Assembly (NCBI GenBank): GCA_947095585.1
Contig: OX352761.1
Coordinates: forward strand, 63,316,882 to 63,380,881
Length of the DNA: 64,000 bases
Reading direction: 5' to 3'
DNA from: Nephrocerus scutellatus
Lineage: Eukaryota; Arthropoda; Insecta; Diptera; Pipunculidae
A model generated the notes under the pieces. It searched no databases. It saw only the letters and a list, made by a program, of their open reading frames with translations, and was not told the DNA's origin. Each line of letters opens with the position of its first letter. Positions within the stretch are counted from its first letter, which is position 1. The position numbers and the translations under genes are program-made. Of the stretch, positions 54,955 through 64,000 are shown piece by piece.

Positions 54955-56808
54955 TTTTTTTTTTTTTTTTTTTTAATATAGAGACTTATTGCCAAGGGAG
55001 GACTCCCTGAATGACTTGCGTCAAGGCAATAAGTTGGGCTAAGCCCTTTATTAAAATTCAAAATAAAATAAAAATCGAAGGAAATCATTACAATATATCA
55101 CATTCCTCACGTTTGTAGCCGGTTTCAATTTATTTTCTCAGAATTCTCTCTGATTCATTGAAAAAGCAATGCGAAAAAACGAACACGAAACTAAAACGAC
55201 GCGAGTCCAAATGCTTTCATCAATGCATCATGGTCAGGGAAAACTACAAAAAACCTTGACCAAAAAAATATTACAAATAATAAAAATAATGTAAAAAATA
55301 CTGATAAACAATTTTTTTTTATATATTAATAAACAACTTATGAATACATTATCCATCATCCTTCAAGAAGTTGTTAACGGCTAATTTGAATCCCTGCAGA
55401 TGCAGATTATAAGATTCGGGAAACACGTGCTCGACCAATTGATTCCACACCGAAGAGACTCTCGGAAATGTTACTGACAAAAAGGCCTGGAACTAGAGAA
55501 CGGGTTTCTAAAGAACATCTACCGTTGTAAAATTTGTAGAAAACAGATAATGCTCCTATATTTCGTCTGTGCTCCACAGTATCAAGAGACGAAGTAATGG
55601 TTACATCGTTTATCAAACGGATAACTCTATTCTGAATTCCATCAAGATAAACTTAATGCGATCTCGGAGCCCCACCCCGCACATATGAATTAAATTCTAA
55701 AATTGGTCTAACATAAGATTTATGTAATCTTAATACTTCAGACGGAGTGAAGTAGAAGTTACAACGTCTTATGAAGCCCAAACATTGGCTAGCTCTTTTT
55801 AAAATTTCATAAATATGTTCCTTCCAGGAAAGATCACTTGATACTTTTAAACCTAACAACTAGTGAATCTGATCTCGCAATAGGGGCAGCATTAATAACA
55901 GGTGAAACGTAATGTTGATTTGTCTTTTGAGAAAAAAGACAAGACTGGGATTTTTATGGGTTAAATTCTACTCTATTAGAAATGCCCCAATCGAGAATGA
56001 CTTGAATATTCGACAGAATAGTCAATTTCATTAATTCACGCGAACCATTCAAGCGAGAATTGCATTCTTAATGACTGACAAACTCAATGGAAGCCGATAG
56101 TGTTGTATCATCAGCAAATGAATGGATATCACAGGTTGTAGAAGACAACAGGTCGTTGATATATATCAAGAAGAGCGTGGGCGACAAGGATGGCCCTTGA
56201 GGCACGCCAGCATTGATCCCATGTGAAGCTGAAGATATACCATTTAATACAACTTTTATTTTACGGTTCCATAAATAATTCTCAATCCATGTAATGAGAG
56301 AGGAGTGTAAGTTCAGTGCACGAATCTTATTAATAAGACAATCATGCCAAACTCTATCAAAAGCTTTAGAAATATCTAAGGAAACAACGCTTGATTCACC
56401 TAGGTTTCCAATGCTTTGCTCCAAACAATGAGTCATGCACGTCATTAGTTCACCTGAAGAGCGATTTTTACGAAATCCATACTGCACATCGGATAAAAGA
56501 ACATTCGAATCCAGATAGTTCATTAGTCTAAAATTAACGAAAGATTACATTACCTTAGATAGAACCGACAACAAAGCAATTGGACGGTAGTTCGTAGGTG
56601 CCGATTTATCACCTTTTTTCGGAACGGGTTGAATATTTGCTATTTTCCAAATTGATGGAAAAACACTTGACTTCAATGAGAGATGAAACAATTTGCTAAG
56701 CGGTTTTGCCAAAGTATGATGACATCTTTTCAATACTAATGGCGGAATACCGTCGGGGCCAGTCGCTTGTAGCTCAATTCCCCACCCGAGGTCGGGGCTA
56801 CAAACCAC
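54955..56808 (-). mobile_element. CR1/L2-like LINE 3' part, unit 2
   Basis: Duplicate of 45657-47510, with a longer poly-T tract (54953-54974) and small indels near 55083 and 55397. FADDTTLS is retained. Confidence 0.85.
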
Positions 56809-57139
56809 TACCGTAGTTCCACTTATAGCTTGGTAGATGTTCTACCTCTCCACAGTTGTTGGACAGGGTAAATTGATAGTAATAAGCCCCATCCCACATA
56901 ACGTACCATGCGAATGTCAAGACCAACTCCCATTATAACTCGTGAGTCCGTAGAAAATTAATTGTATTTTGATATAAAGTTTATTATTGTAATTACTTTC
57001 GATTTAATAAATGATTTGTTTTTGTAATAAAAATTTGTTGATATAATTGAAAATTTTCTGTAACGAACCACTGGATCCGCTGAGCTTACCTCAGCCGCAA
57101 GAAACTTCGTTACACCGTAACGCTTGTTGCTTAATGGGT

Positions 57140-57465
57140 CTTAATAGGTCGGAAAGAGATGATGAAGGCTGTTTTCCAATTCCTTGGGACGACTCCAGAA
57201 GAATAACAGAAATGGAAAAGTCTGCGAAGTGGTAATGCCAACGTTGAAGAACTCCTCTGCAAAACTATTGTGGGAATGCCATCAGGCCCAGCAGATTTAT
57301 GAATGTTGAGATCACTCTAGCCACTTAACGAGTACGAAAGTAAATCTGTCCCATAGAGTATTTGACTCTTGCAGGTACAGGCGGCGACAACGTGCTATCT
57401 GGTAGCGTGGAGCTAGCTTGTCTATATAGCTGACAGTTGAGATGTCATTGTGAATGAGCATTGTA
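57140..57465 (-). pseudogene. LINE RT fragment, unit 2
   Basis: Duplicate of 47840-48165 (GPDGIP region). Confidence 0.6.
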
Positions 57466-57895
57466 GTTGAAGACCAGGCAGTATTTTAAAACGTTTTTAT
57501 TAGCTCGCTTTCGTGTATGTCTCAATTTCCCTGTTTTCTTTCTCACCAGTACTATTGGCGCGGTATGGGGACTGTGTGATGGTTCGATACATCCCTTTTG
57601 GAGTAGTTTGCTTTGTTCCTTGTTGATGACTTCCTGCATCGCGCGGTTCCGCGGGAAATAGTGCTGCTTGATTGGGCGGGTGTCGTGCATGACGATCTTA
57701 TGCTCGGTTATGTTTGAGACCATAGGCAATCGTTCGAACTTTTTGAACTCTCCCTTGAGGAACGTCGAGAGTTTCTCCTGGTTTGTCTGGGGTTTCGGTT
57801 GGATGGTTACGCAATGTGGAGTGTCTATTGCCTGTCTGGTCTGTTCCTGAAGTTCGATTGCTTGACCAGCGCAGCTGAACCTGGCCCTTATTCAT
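57445..57895 (-). pseudogene. Ty3/gypsy RT N-terminal region
   Basis: ITEHKIVMHDTRPIKQHYFP and PHTAPIVLVRKKTGKLR as in unit 1, but here connected on the right to protease and Gag, so this is the original copy. RT is truncated near 57488 before its catalytic motifs. The DNA between protease and RT is frameshifted. Confidence 0.8.
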
Positions 57896-58560
57896 AGGAG
57901 AAAGTTTAATCCTAGGATAACTTCATTCATGGCATCCGGTAATATCAAAAATAGGAAGTCATGGCTTCCGATTCGGATGTTCAATTTCAAAGCTTCGCTA
58001 ATGTGTTTCGGTGTGCCTTCGGCCATGTTCACCACCACATCCATAGAAACACTGTTCGATGGTGTTCTGAGTTCGTCGGCGTATGCTTTGCTTATAAAGC
58101 TCCTCGATGCTCCCGTGTCGATGGTCGCTTCTACCATCTCATTTTCCAGGGCTATACAGGCGGAGATGCGGGAGTCATTAAAGTGTAGAAAGTCTATAGG
58201 GACGGAGGTGAAGTCTTCTGGGAGTCCGTCGCACCTCTTCCCCGACGTTCCCCTTGGTCGTTTTCCGACCGCTTTTGACAACACTCCATGGATTTCGGCG
58301 CCCACACTCCCAGTAAAAGAGCACCTGGGGCCTGCGACAATCTCGCCTAGTGTGTCCATCCTGGCCGCAATGTCGACACGCCGTTCTAACGTTGATGCGA
58401 TCCTCTTGCTTTTCTGCGACCATGAGGTTCCTCTCCATCTGTCGGGGTCTGGGTGTCTGTCTGATTGGTTCTGGCGCACCGGATATATCCTCCAGATCTT
58501 CTGCTAATCCCATCAGATCCTGTAAGTCCCTCCTACGGACGTACATCTGGTACTCTCTGC
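57892..58560 (-). pseudogene. Ty3/gypsy nucleocapsid and protease
   Basis: A knuckle CRHCGQDGHTRRDC is followed by a degenerate second one (YWECGRRNPW). After a frameshift near 58260 comes the protease: EATIDTGASRSFISKAYADE (DTG) and EVILGLNFLL (the ILG motif). Between them lies FTSVPIDFLHFNDSRI. It would mature the gypsy polyprotein. Confidence 0.85.
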
Positions 58561-58641
58561 GGCAGTTCCTAAAGATGCGGTCGGTCTGTTGGGCCCTCGT
58601 ATAGTTGTCGCATTAGGTTCTGCATGGTTATGACATAGTCT

Positions 58642-59274
58642 TTAAAAGGCTCTCTGATGGCGCTGTCGGATCTCATCGTCCAGTTGCTCCAGGTATCTGG
58701 CTGACAAGAAGAACCTTAGGAAGTCCTTCTTAAATGCATCCCAGTTCGACCACCGCTGGTTATTATTTCGGAACCACAACAGAGCTCGGTCTCGCAATAA
58801 TTCCGGCATAGTTTTTGCCAGGAGATCCTTGTCAAGGGAGTAGGCATCGGCCAGTTCCTCCAGCCGTTCGACAAAAGCGATGGGGTCTTTCCCACCGTCA
58901 TACTTCACCGACCACTTCCGCACCGTGTCTATAACCACTGGGTATAGCGTTGTGGGGACTTCCTTAACATTGCGAGGCGGGGCTGTGTCCTGCGATGCCG
59001 GGGCCGCCGCGTGGGTTGTCAAAGTCTTCAGTTCCCCTTGTGGATTATCCGGTGTCTGGAGCGCGGGGGGTAACGGTGATGTGCCGCGTCGATGTTTGGC
59101 CTCTAGTTCGCCCAGACGAATTTCGTCGCCTGACGATACGTCTCGGCCGGAGATGTAGTTTGAAAAGCGCTTCCTTAATTCATCTACTCCGCCGGTAGTA
59201 TCTAGCCTGAATTCTGCCATGTAGTTTTGTAGTTCCTCTTTTGAGACAATATACAGCCACCCAGTCTCGACCAT
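58642..59274 (-). pseudogene. Ty3/gypsy Gag, N-terminal part
   Basis: Starts MVETGWLYIVSKEELQNYMA after the primer site, with a SAP-like start (AEFRLDTTGGVDELRKRF). The capsid stretch reads WSVKYDGGKDPIAFVERLEE, RDRALLWFRNNNQRWSNWDA and FKKDFLRFFLSARYLEQLDD. It is cut by a frame change at 58642, before the knuckle region. The start is the first ATG after the primer site. Confidence 0.8.
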
Positions 59275-59341
59275 CTTGGCCTTCTTAGTTCTTAACGCTT
59301 TTCTTCGTTCGGAAGTTATATTTCTTTTGCTAAGAAAAGTC

Positions 59342-59359
59342 CCTGCTCGGGTGCCAATT
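59342..59359 (-). promoter_or_regulatory. Gypsy primer-binding site (lysine-tRNA-like)
   Basis: The minus strand reads TGGCACCCGAGCAGGGAC three bases after the LTR end (ctaca-att). It differs at two of 18 positions from the well-known lysine tRNA primer site. Confidence 0.65.
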
Positions 59360-59360
59360 G

Positions 59361-59890
59361 TAGCGGAGTTTTCCCAGCCAGGGTAAACTCAGCGTGACCA
59401 GGGTTCTGAGGCAAGGGGTCGTTACAATAAAATTTCTATTTTTGGGACTTTTCGAAGTATTTTCTTTATTTTCTACTTTTCTTATAACCTATAATTTAAC
59501 GTGAGTCCTGGGCGATGCATTAGCCTTTGACAAGCGTAAATCCTGGGCGATGCGTTAGCCTTTGACGAGCGCAAGGCCCGTGCGATGCGATAGCCTTTGA
59601 CGAGCGTAAGTCCTGGGCGATGCGTTAGCGTGAGACCGTGGAGACTTCTGAACGGTGTGTGGGCGTGAGACAGTCGAGACTTCTGAGCGGTGTGTAGGCG
59701 TGAGACAGTCAAGACTTCTGAGCGGTGTGTGAGCGTGAGGCAGTCGAGACTCCTGAGCGGTGTGTAGGCGTGAGTGACGTGAGAGCTTCGATGAAGTGAC
59801 GTGAATGGAGACGAGCCTTGACGTTAGTCAGGTGAGTGACGTGAATGGTGACGAGCCTTGACGTTAGTCACGTGAGTGACGTGAATGGTG
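59361..59890 (-). repeat. Ty3/gypsy LTR remnant with 35- and 40-bp tandem repeats
   Basis: The LTR's end (tgtagcggagttttcccagc on the plus strand at 59361) matches the solo LTR at 8636. Internal arrays: nearly four 35-bp units (59501-59629, 'gtaagtcctgggcgatgcgt'), four different 35-bp units (59630-59769, 'gtgagacagtcgagacttct') and about three 40-bp units (59770-59890, 'gtgagtgacgtgaatggtga'). The U3 start (TGTGAGG) is absent. The LTR joins truncated integrase at about 59890. Confidence 0.8.
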
Positions 59891-60187
59891 GTCGGTGGGG
59901 TTTTCTTGAGGAGTGTAAGGGGCCGTAAACTGATGTAGAACTCCCATGTCCTGCAGGAAACGTCGAAAGGCCCCACTGGTGAACTGCGTGCCGTTGTCGG
60001 TGATTAAAATCTTCGGTACCCCGTATCGTGCCAGGATTCGTTCTCGGAATGCCTTCTTCGTTCCCTCCGTAGTGGCTTGTGGTAAGGCAATCAATTCGGT
60101 CCACTTAGAGAAGCGATCGAAGAACACTAATAACATAGTGCTTCGGTGCTTTGACCTTGGCAGCGGTCCCACGAAATCTGCACAAAG
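59885..60187 (-). pseudogene. Ty3/gypsy integrase core, truncated
   Basis: CADFVGPLPRSKHRSTMLLV (first D), DRFSKWTELIALPQATTEG, ARYGVPKILITDNGTQFTSG (second D) and HQFTAPYTPQENPT, then the frame runs into LTR repeats just before the catalytic Glu. It continues upstream in the element at 63486 once the RTE insertion is removed (EPWATL then HPLCADFVG). Confidence 0.85.
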
Positions 60188-60499
60188 GGTGGCCCAGGGT
60201 CACGCTAAATGAATCAGGCGGTGTAGTGGAGACGAGCAGGGGAAATCCTGTTTATAGTCATGGACACTACATGTCAAGGCGAGTCATTGGCGCCTCAAAA
60301 CCAATACCAAATCAGCGTCTGTTCTCCAGGTTAGGTGCGGCTGAAGCGGGCGTCTGTCTTGTATCAAGCGGCTCGCTATATAAATGTGTACAAGGTAGGA
60401 CTGGATGCCTTAAGATTCTCACCAGTAAGTGGCCCACACACGTAACAAGCGGGTTGAGCAGCAGGCCAACAACCTTCTCTCATAAAAACAATTAAAGTT

Positions 60500-61310
60500 A
60501 TGAACCCTAATCAAAGGCCTCGGATTACCATATCGGATTCATCACAAAATCGACCTCGGAAATTGTACACGGACAACGCTTTAAAAATGGGAACATGGAA
60601 CGTGCTTAGCCTCTTAAGACCTGGAGATCTCCAGAACCTCTCGAATCAAGCAAAGAGTTACGCATTAGACGTGCTTGCACTACAAGAGCTTAGATGGTCT
60701 GGGAGTGGGATCCATGACACCATCAATGGTTACACTCTTTAGTACAGCGGCCATCAGAATCGAAGAGAATTTGGAGTTGGCTTCTTTATCCATCAGCGCG
60801 TGAAGCATCATATCATCGGCTTCCGCCATATCAACATGCGGATATGCACGGTCAGGCTTCGCACTAAAAAATTTAACATCACGATCTTTAATTTACATGC
60901 ACCCACCGAAGATAAATCTGATGACATCAAAGAACTCTTCTATGTCGAGCTGGAGGAAGTCATCAATAACATACCCATCACGACATTAAAATCATCGTTG
61001 GCGACTTTAACGCAAAGATCGGTAGGAGTGCAGAAAATACATCGCACATTGGTCCTAACAGCCTGCACCTAGCAATAACAACAGCCAACGCGTCACTGAC
61101 CTGGCAATAACGCACAACTTAACTGTATCAAGTACGTTTTTCCCACATAAGAGAATCCACAAAGTAACGTGGATATCGAATGATGGAAGAACGGAAAACC
61201 AAATTGATCACGTCATGGTGTCTAAGAGGCACTCAACCAGCATATCCGACGTCAGGTCCCATAGAGGTGCAGACATGGGCAGCGATCATGTGCTTGTCAT
61301 ATTTAAGTAT
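60500..61310 (+). pseudogene. RTE endonuclease (60201 element)
   Basis: MGTWNVLSLLRPGDLQ, VLALQELRWSGSG (catalytic E), a stop at 60740, FNITIFNLHAPTEDKSDD, a frameshift, VGDFNAKIGRS (D, N), a further frameshift, then NQIDHVMVSKRHS and GADMGSDHVLVIF (SDH). At least three lesions. The ATG at 60500 follows a roughly 300-bp leader. Confidence 0.85.
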
Positions 61311-63454
61311 AAGTGCCAACTGTCATCTACGTTCAACAGACAAGCACAAAAGACCGTTCGATGGAATATCGATGCTTTAAAAGACCAAGCGTCGCTGCAG
61401 AGGTACCAATCAGCTGTCACTAATTATTTAGACCGGTCCAATAACAACGAAGAAGCTCCTCCCAACATCCAGGAGCAGTGGCGCGCTATACAATCAGCTA
61501 TAACCACCGCGGCGCAAAATACCATCGGAAGAAGACCTCCGAGGTCCCACAATGACTGGTTCGATGATCAATGTCGAAGGGTCGTCGAAAATAAATGGAA
61601 GCTTCGTGAAAAATGGTTGGCTCGCAACACTAGAAGCACTCTAGCAGAATATCTCCGTGCTAGGAAAGCAACGACTAAATACCTCCGACAAAAGAAGCGC
61701 GATCATATGAGATCATGCATCGAAAACACCAGCTTCCAAGCTGAAATGGGAAACTCAAGGGACTGTTTCGCTAATGCCAGAAATCTAACCAAAGACTTCC
61801 ATCCAAGAAGTACAGCCATCAAAGACGGGAATGGAGAGCTGAGAACAAACGTGGCTGATGTTCTCTCAGTATGGCAAAGCTACTTTCAAAATCTGCTAAA
61901 TCGGAACGACGAAGTGACCCCCATTAGAGCAATAGTTCCTCCAGGTGAAGAGATCTTCGTCGAATATCCCACAGTAGAGGAAGTAGATGCAGCTATTAGT
62001 AGATTAAAAAATGGAAAGGCACCCGGTCTCGACGGAATCCCCGCAGAATTGATCAAGCTCGGAGGCGCTACTCTCGCTACAAATATATACGATGTTTGCG
62101 TCTTTATCTGGGACCGAGAAGAGCTGCCGGAGAATTGGAAGACCGCTACACAAAAAAGGAGACCGTCTTAAATGTGAAAACTATCGTGGTATCGCTCTAT
62201 TGAACACTGCTTACAAAGTGTTGGCTAATGTTGTACTTGCCAGAATCATCCCTTTCGCCGAAAACATCATTGTGGTTTTTGTCCCAACCGATCGACCACT
62301 GACCAATGCTTTACCATGATGATGATCTTGAAAAAATGTTGGGAGTACAACATAACCATACATCAACTGTATATAGACTTCAGACAGGCATATGACAGCA
62401 TTAACCGCGAAAACCTATGGGCCGCACTCATATGTCTAGGAATTCCAGAGAAACTAGTCTCACTGTGCAAATTAACAACCTCTGGGTCTGTATGTAGAAT
62501 CGTAATTGAGGGAGCTGTGTCAGACTCCTTTGAAATAACATCTGGTGTTCGTCAGGGAGATGCACTCGCGCCTGTGCTGTTCAATTTGGCGCTTGAGTAC
62601 GTAATCAGAAAAGGCAACATTGAAACGTCGCGCTGTATATTTAATAAATCAGGCCAAATTCGTGGATATGCAGATGATATCGTGCTTCTTGGCCGAAGAC
62701 CTTGCGATATCAAGGACAGTTTCATACAGCTCGATCGCTGCGCAAGAAGACTTCGTCTGGAGGTGAACAGCAACAAAACAAAATTTCTATCAACACCCAG
62801 GAGCATCTCCATGGCAAATCTCGGAACTGGCGACCATAACTTTGATAGCGTCGAAAACTTTAAATACCTCAGTCAGTTATAACATCGTCGAATGATATGC
62901 AGGCAGAAATAAAAGCCAGAATCACTGCCGGACAACGAGTTTTCTATGCCCAATCAAAATTATTGCGATCTAAACATCTTTCGCAGTCGTGCAAGCTCGC
63001 ACTTTATAAAGCACTCGTAAGAACTGTGCTGACTTTCGGAAGCGAGAGCTGGACCATGACCACTAGCGATTGTAGATTGTTATCTACCTTCGAAAGAAAA
63101 ATCATTCGCTCAATCTTTGGTCCAATTAAAGTCGCGGACAACGAATACCGGATTCGTATGAACCATGAGATAAGGCAGCTTCTTGGAGGCTGTGATATTA
63201 TCGGATTCATTAAATCCAATCGAGTTAGATGGCTCGGCCACGTCACACGGTCCGCACAACAACGAATGACCAATAAAGTGTTCCATCAACAACCAGCCGG
63301 TGTGCGTCGTAGAGGAAGACCCCGACTGCGCTGGCGTGACGACGTCGAACAAGATCTACATGCATTAGGATGTCGAAACTGGAGGACGAGAGCGTTGGAC
63401 CGAGACGGATGGAGGAACTTAGTGCGGGCGGCAAAATCCCTACATGGGATGTGA
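61215..63454 (+). pseudogene. RTE linker and reverse transcriptase (60201 element)
   Basis: The linker HNDWFDDQCRRVVENKWKLR leads to RT: NGKAPGLDGIPAELIKLGGA, a frameshift, KKGDRLKCENYRGIALL, a frameshift, LYIDFRQAYDSINRENLWAA, SGVRQGDALAPVLFNLALEY, IRGYADDIVLLG (YADD 62667-62678), a stop at 62879, then VRTVLTFGSESWTMT and RRRGRPRLRWRDDVEQDL at the C-terminus. All catalytic motifs survive. Frame breaks make it inactive. Confidence 0.85.
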
Positions 63455-63485
63455 AAGCCAGAGAGAGAGAGAGGTGGCCCAGGGT

Positions 63486-64000
63486 TCTTCCGCCACCTGC
63501 GTCAGCATTTTGCCCGCTGCTTGTTGTTGACTCGGCTTATACCGCTGACAGTTCTTGAATTTTTTTACGTAGTTCCGGATGTCGCGGAACGTGCGCATAC
63601 CCTCGCGATAGTCTTCCTGATTCGCAGATGTCCTGCTGCTGAGTCGTCGTGGTTTTTTCGAAGTACCTGTTTACGCAGCGAACTGGGGACGCACAACTTC
63701 CAAGGAGCCACGTCCTCATCTCCTGCTCTCTGCTCAATGTTACGGTATACCTGGCCAGCTTTTATGACATAGTCTGGAAACTTTTCTGGGCTCTCCAGGA
63801 CTTGTTTACGTCGCTGTTCTAACCATTGGCATTTGGGTGCCTTTGTGTTTCTTGCCATCGTCATCAGCGTTTCTCGTGGCTACCGTGACAACGCATCGGC
63901 CACCGCATTGAGCTTGCCGCGTCTATACTGGACATCAAAAGTATACTGCTGGAGCTCGAGGGCCCATCGTGCCGCGCATCGAGACGGGCTTGAAATGGAT
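63486..64000 (-). pseudogene. Ty3/gypsy RNase H end and integrase N-terminus
   Basis: The minus strand from the window edge reads RWALELQQYTFDVQYRRGKL, NAVADALSR (end of RNase H), a TAG stop, then APKCQWLEQRRKQVLE and KAGQVYRNIEQR, then the integrase zinc region NHDDSAAGHLRIRKTIARV. A frameshift follows near 63570, and NCQRYKPSQQQA has Tyr where the last zinc Cys is expected. It continues in 60187 after the RTE insertion and begins outside the window. Confidence 0.85.

Larger units (their letters stand above)
48459..57756. repeat. Tandem segmental duplication, unit 2 (about 9.3 kb)
   Basis: Second copy of 38845-48458. Its right end (ctcccttgagg at 57756) continues into the gypsy element, so unit 2 holds the original right border and unit 1 the original left border. 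Confidence 0.9.
60201..63472 (+). mobile_element. RTE-clade LINE inserted in the gypsy integrase
   Basis: Flanked by a perfect 13-bp duplication GGTGGCCCAGGGT at 60188-60200 and 63473-63485. 3272 bp with a 5' UTR, endonuclease-RT polyprotein (several frame breaks) and a 3' GA-repeat tail (gccagagagagagag). It is probably a full-length insertion. Confidence 0.9.

Noticed and set aside
57929..58507. 192-codon plus-strand frame
   Set aside because: Antisense to the gypsy protease and nucleocapsid, which have clear DTG and CCHC motifs on the other strand.
59482..59712. 76-codon minus-strand frame with repeated HRPGLTL-type text
   Set aside because: It is translation of the 35-bp LTR repeats, not a protein.
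1..64000. Bacterial-type defence or phage system
   Set aside because: No prokaryotic operon structure, ribosome sites or phage genes. The exons, SINE, mariner and LINEs show eukaryotic intronic DNA.

Overview
The window is animal, almost certainly insect, nuclear DNA. It is AT-rich and has no bacterial gene organisation. It carries non-LTR retrotransposons of the Jockey, RTE, CR1/L2-like, LOA/R1-like and R4/Dong-like groups, Ty1/copia and Ty3/gypsy LTR elements, Tc1/mariner elements, Helitron-like ends, a tRNA-derived SINE and satellite-like arrays. The copia primer site (half initiator-Met-tRNA type) and the Jockey element are fly-like, so Diptera is my best but weak guess at the order.

Host gene: two short plus-strand exons stand out because they are bounded by good splice sites and match the N-terminus of a CLCN2-type chloride channel (insect ClC-a). 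Exon A is 9072-9179 (36 codons, phase 0/0). Exon B is 36004-36169 and enters the first membrane helix. The phases are compatible, so 9180-36003 is read as one 26.8-kb intron, and everything after 36169 as at least 27.8 kb of the next intron. No other host gene is visible. Nearly all the rest is transposon sequence inside this gene.

Layout. 1-3282: dispersed repeat block and a 150-bp satellite array. 3283-8969: a Tc1/mariner-type element split by a gypsy LTR, itself split by a Jockey element, each layer marked by its own target duplication. 9072-9179: exon A. 9222-11345: a MITE and Helitron-like repeats, partly in a 1002-bp tandem duplication. 11661-12866: LINE fragments. 12867-17760: a second satellite-like block split by an RTE element with an in-frame deletion of its catalytic core. 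18079-21960: second copy of the repeat block and 150-bp array. 21961-28104: CR1/L2-like LINE pieces and a mariner. 28105-35660: two near-identical RTE copies interleaved with a minus-strand LOA/R1-like LINE, a Helitron end and a SINE. 36004-36169: exon B. 36400-39037: R4/Dong-like LINE, gypsy integrase remnant and a Helitron candidate.

38845-57756 is a tandem segmental duplication of about 9.6 and 9.3 kb. Each unit holds the same deleted copia element with the same flanking target duplication, CR1/L2-like fragments and the start of a gypsy reverse transcriptase. From 57757 to the end lies a minus-strand gypsy array in which a truncated integrase is joined to an LTR that leads into a second gag-pol. 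Its integrase is split by a plus-strand RTE insertion with a 13-bp target duplication.

Every autonomous element whose ORFs I followed carries stops, frameshifts or deletions, so the DNA looks like an intronic transposon graveyard with some recent activity (near-identical copies) and recent segmental duplication. I see no convincing new enzymatic system. The most informative items are the host exons, the dated nesting order, the segmental duplication, the crossed RTE flanks and the inverted satellite-arm (foldback-like) architecture.
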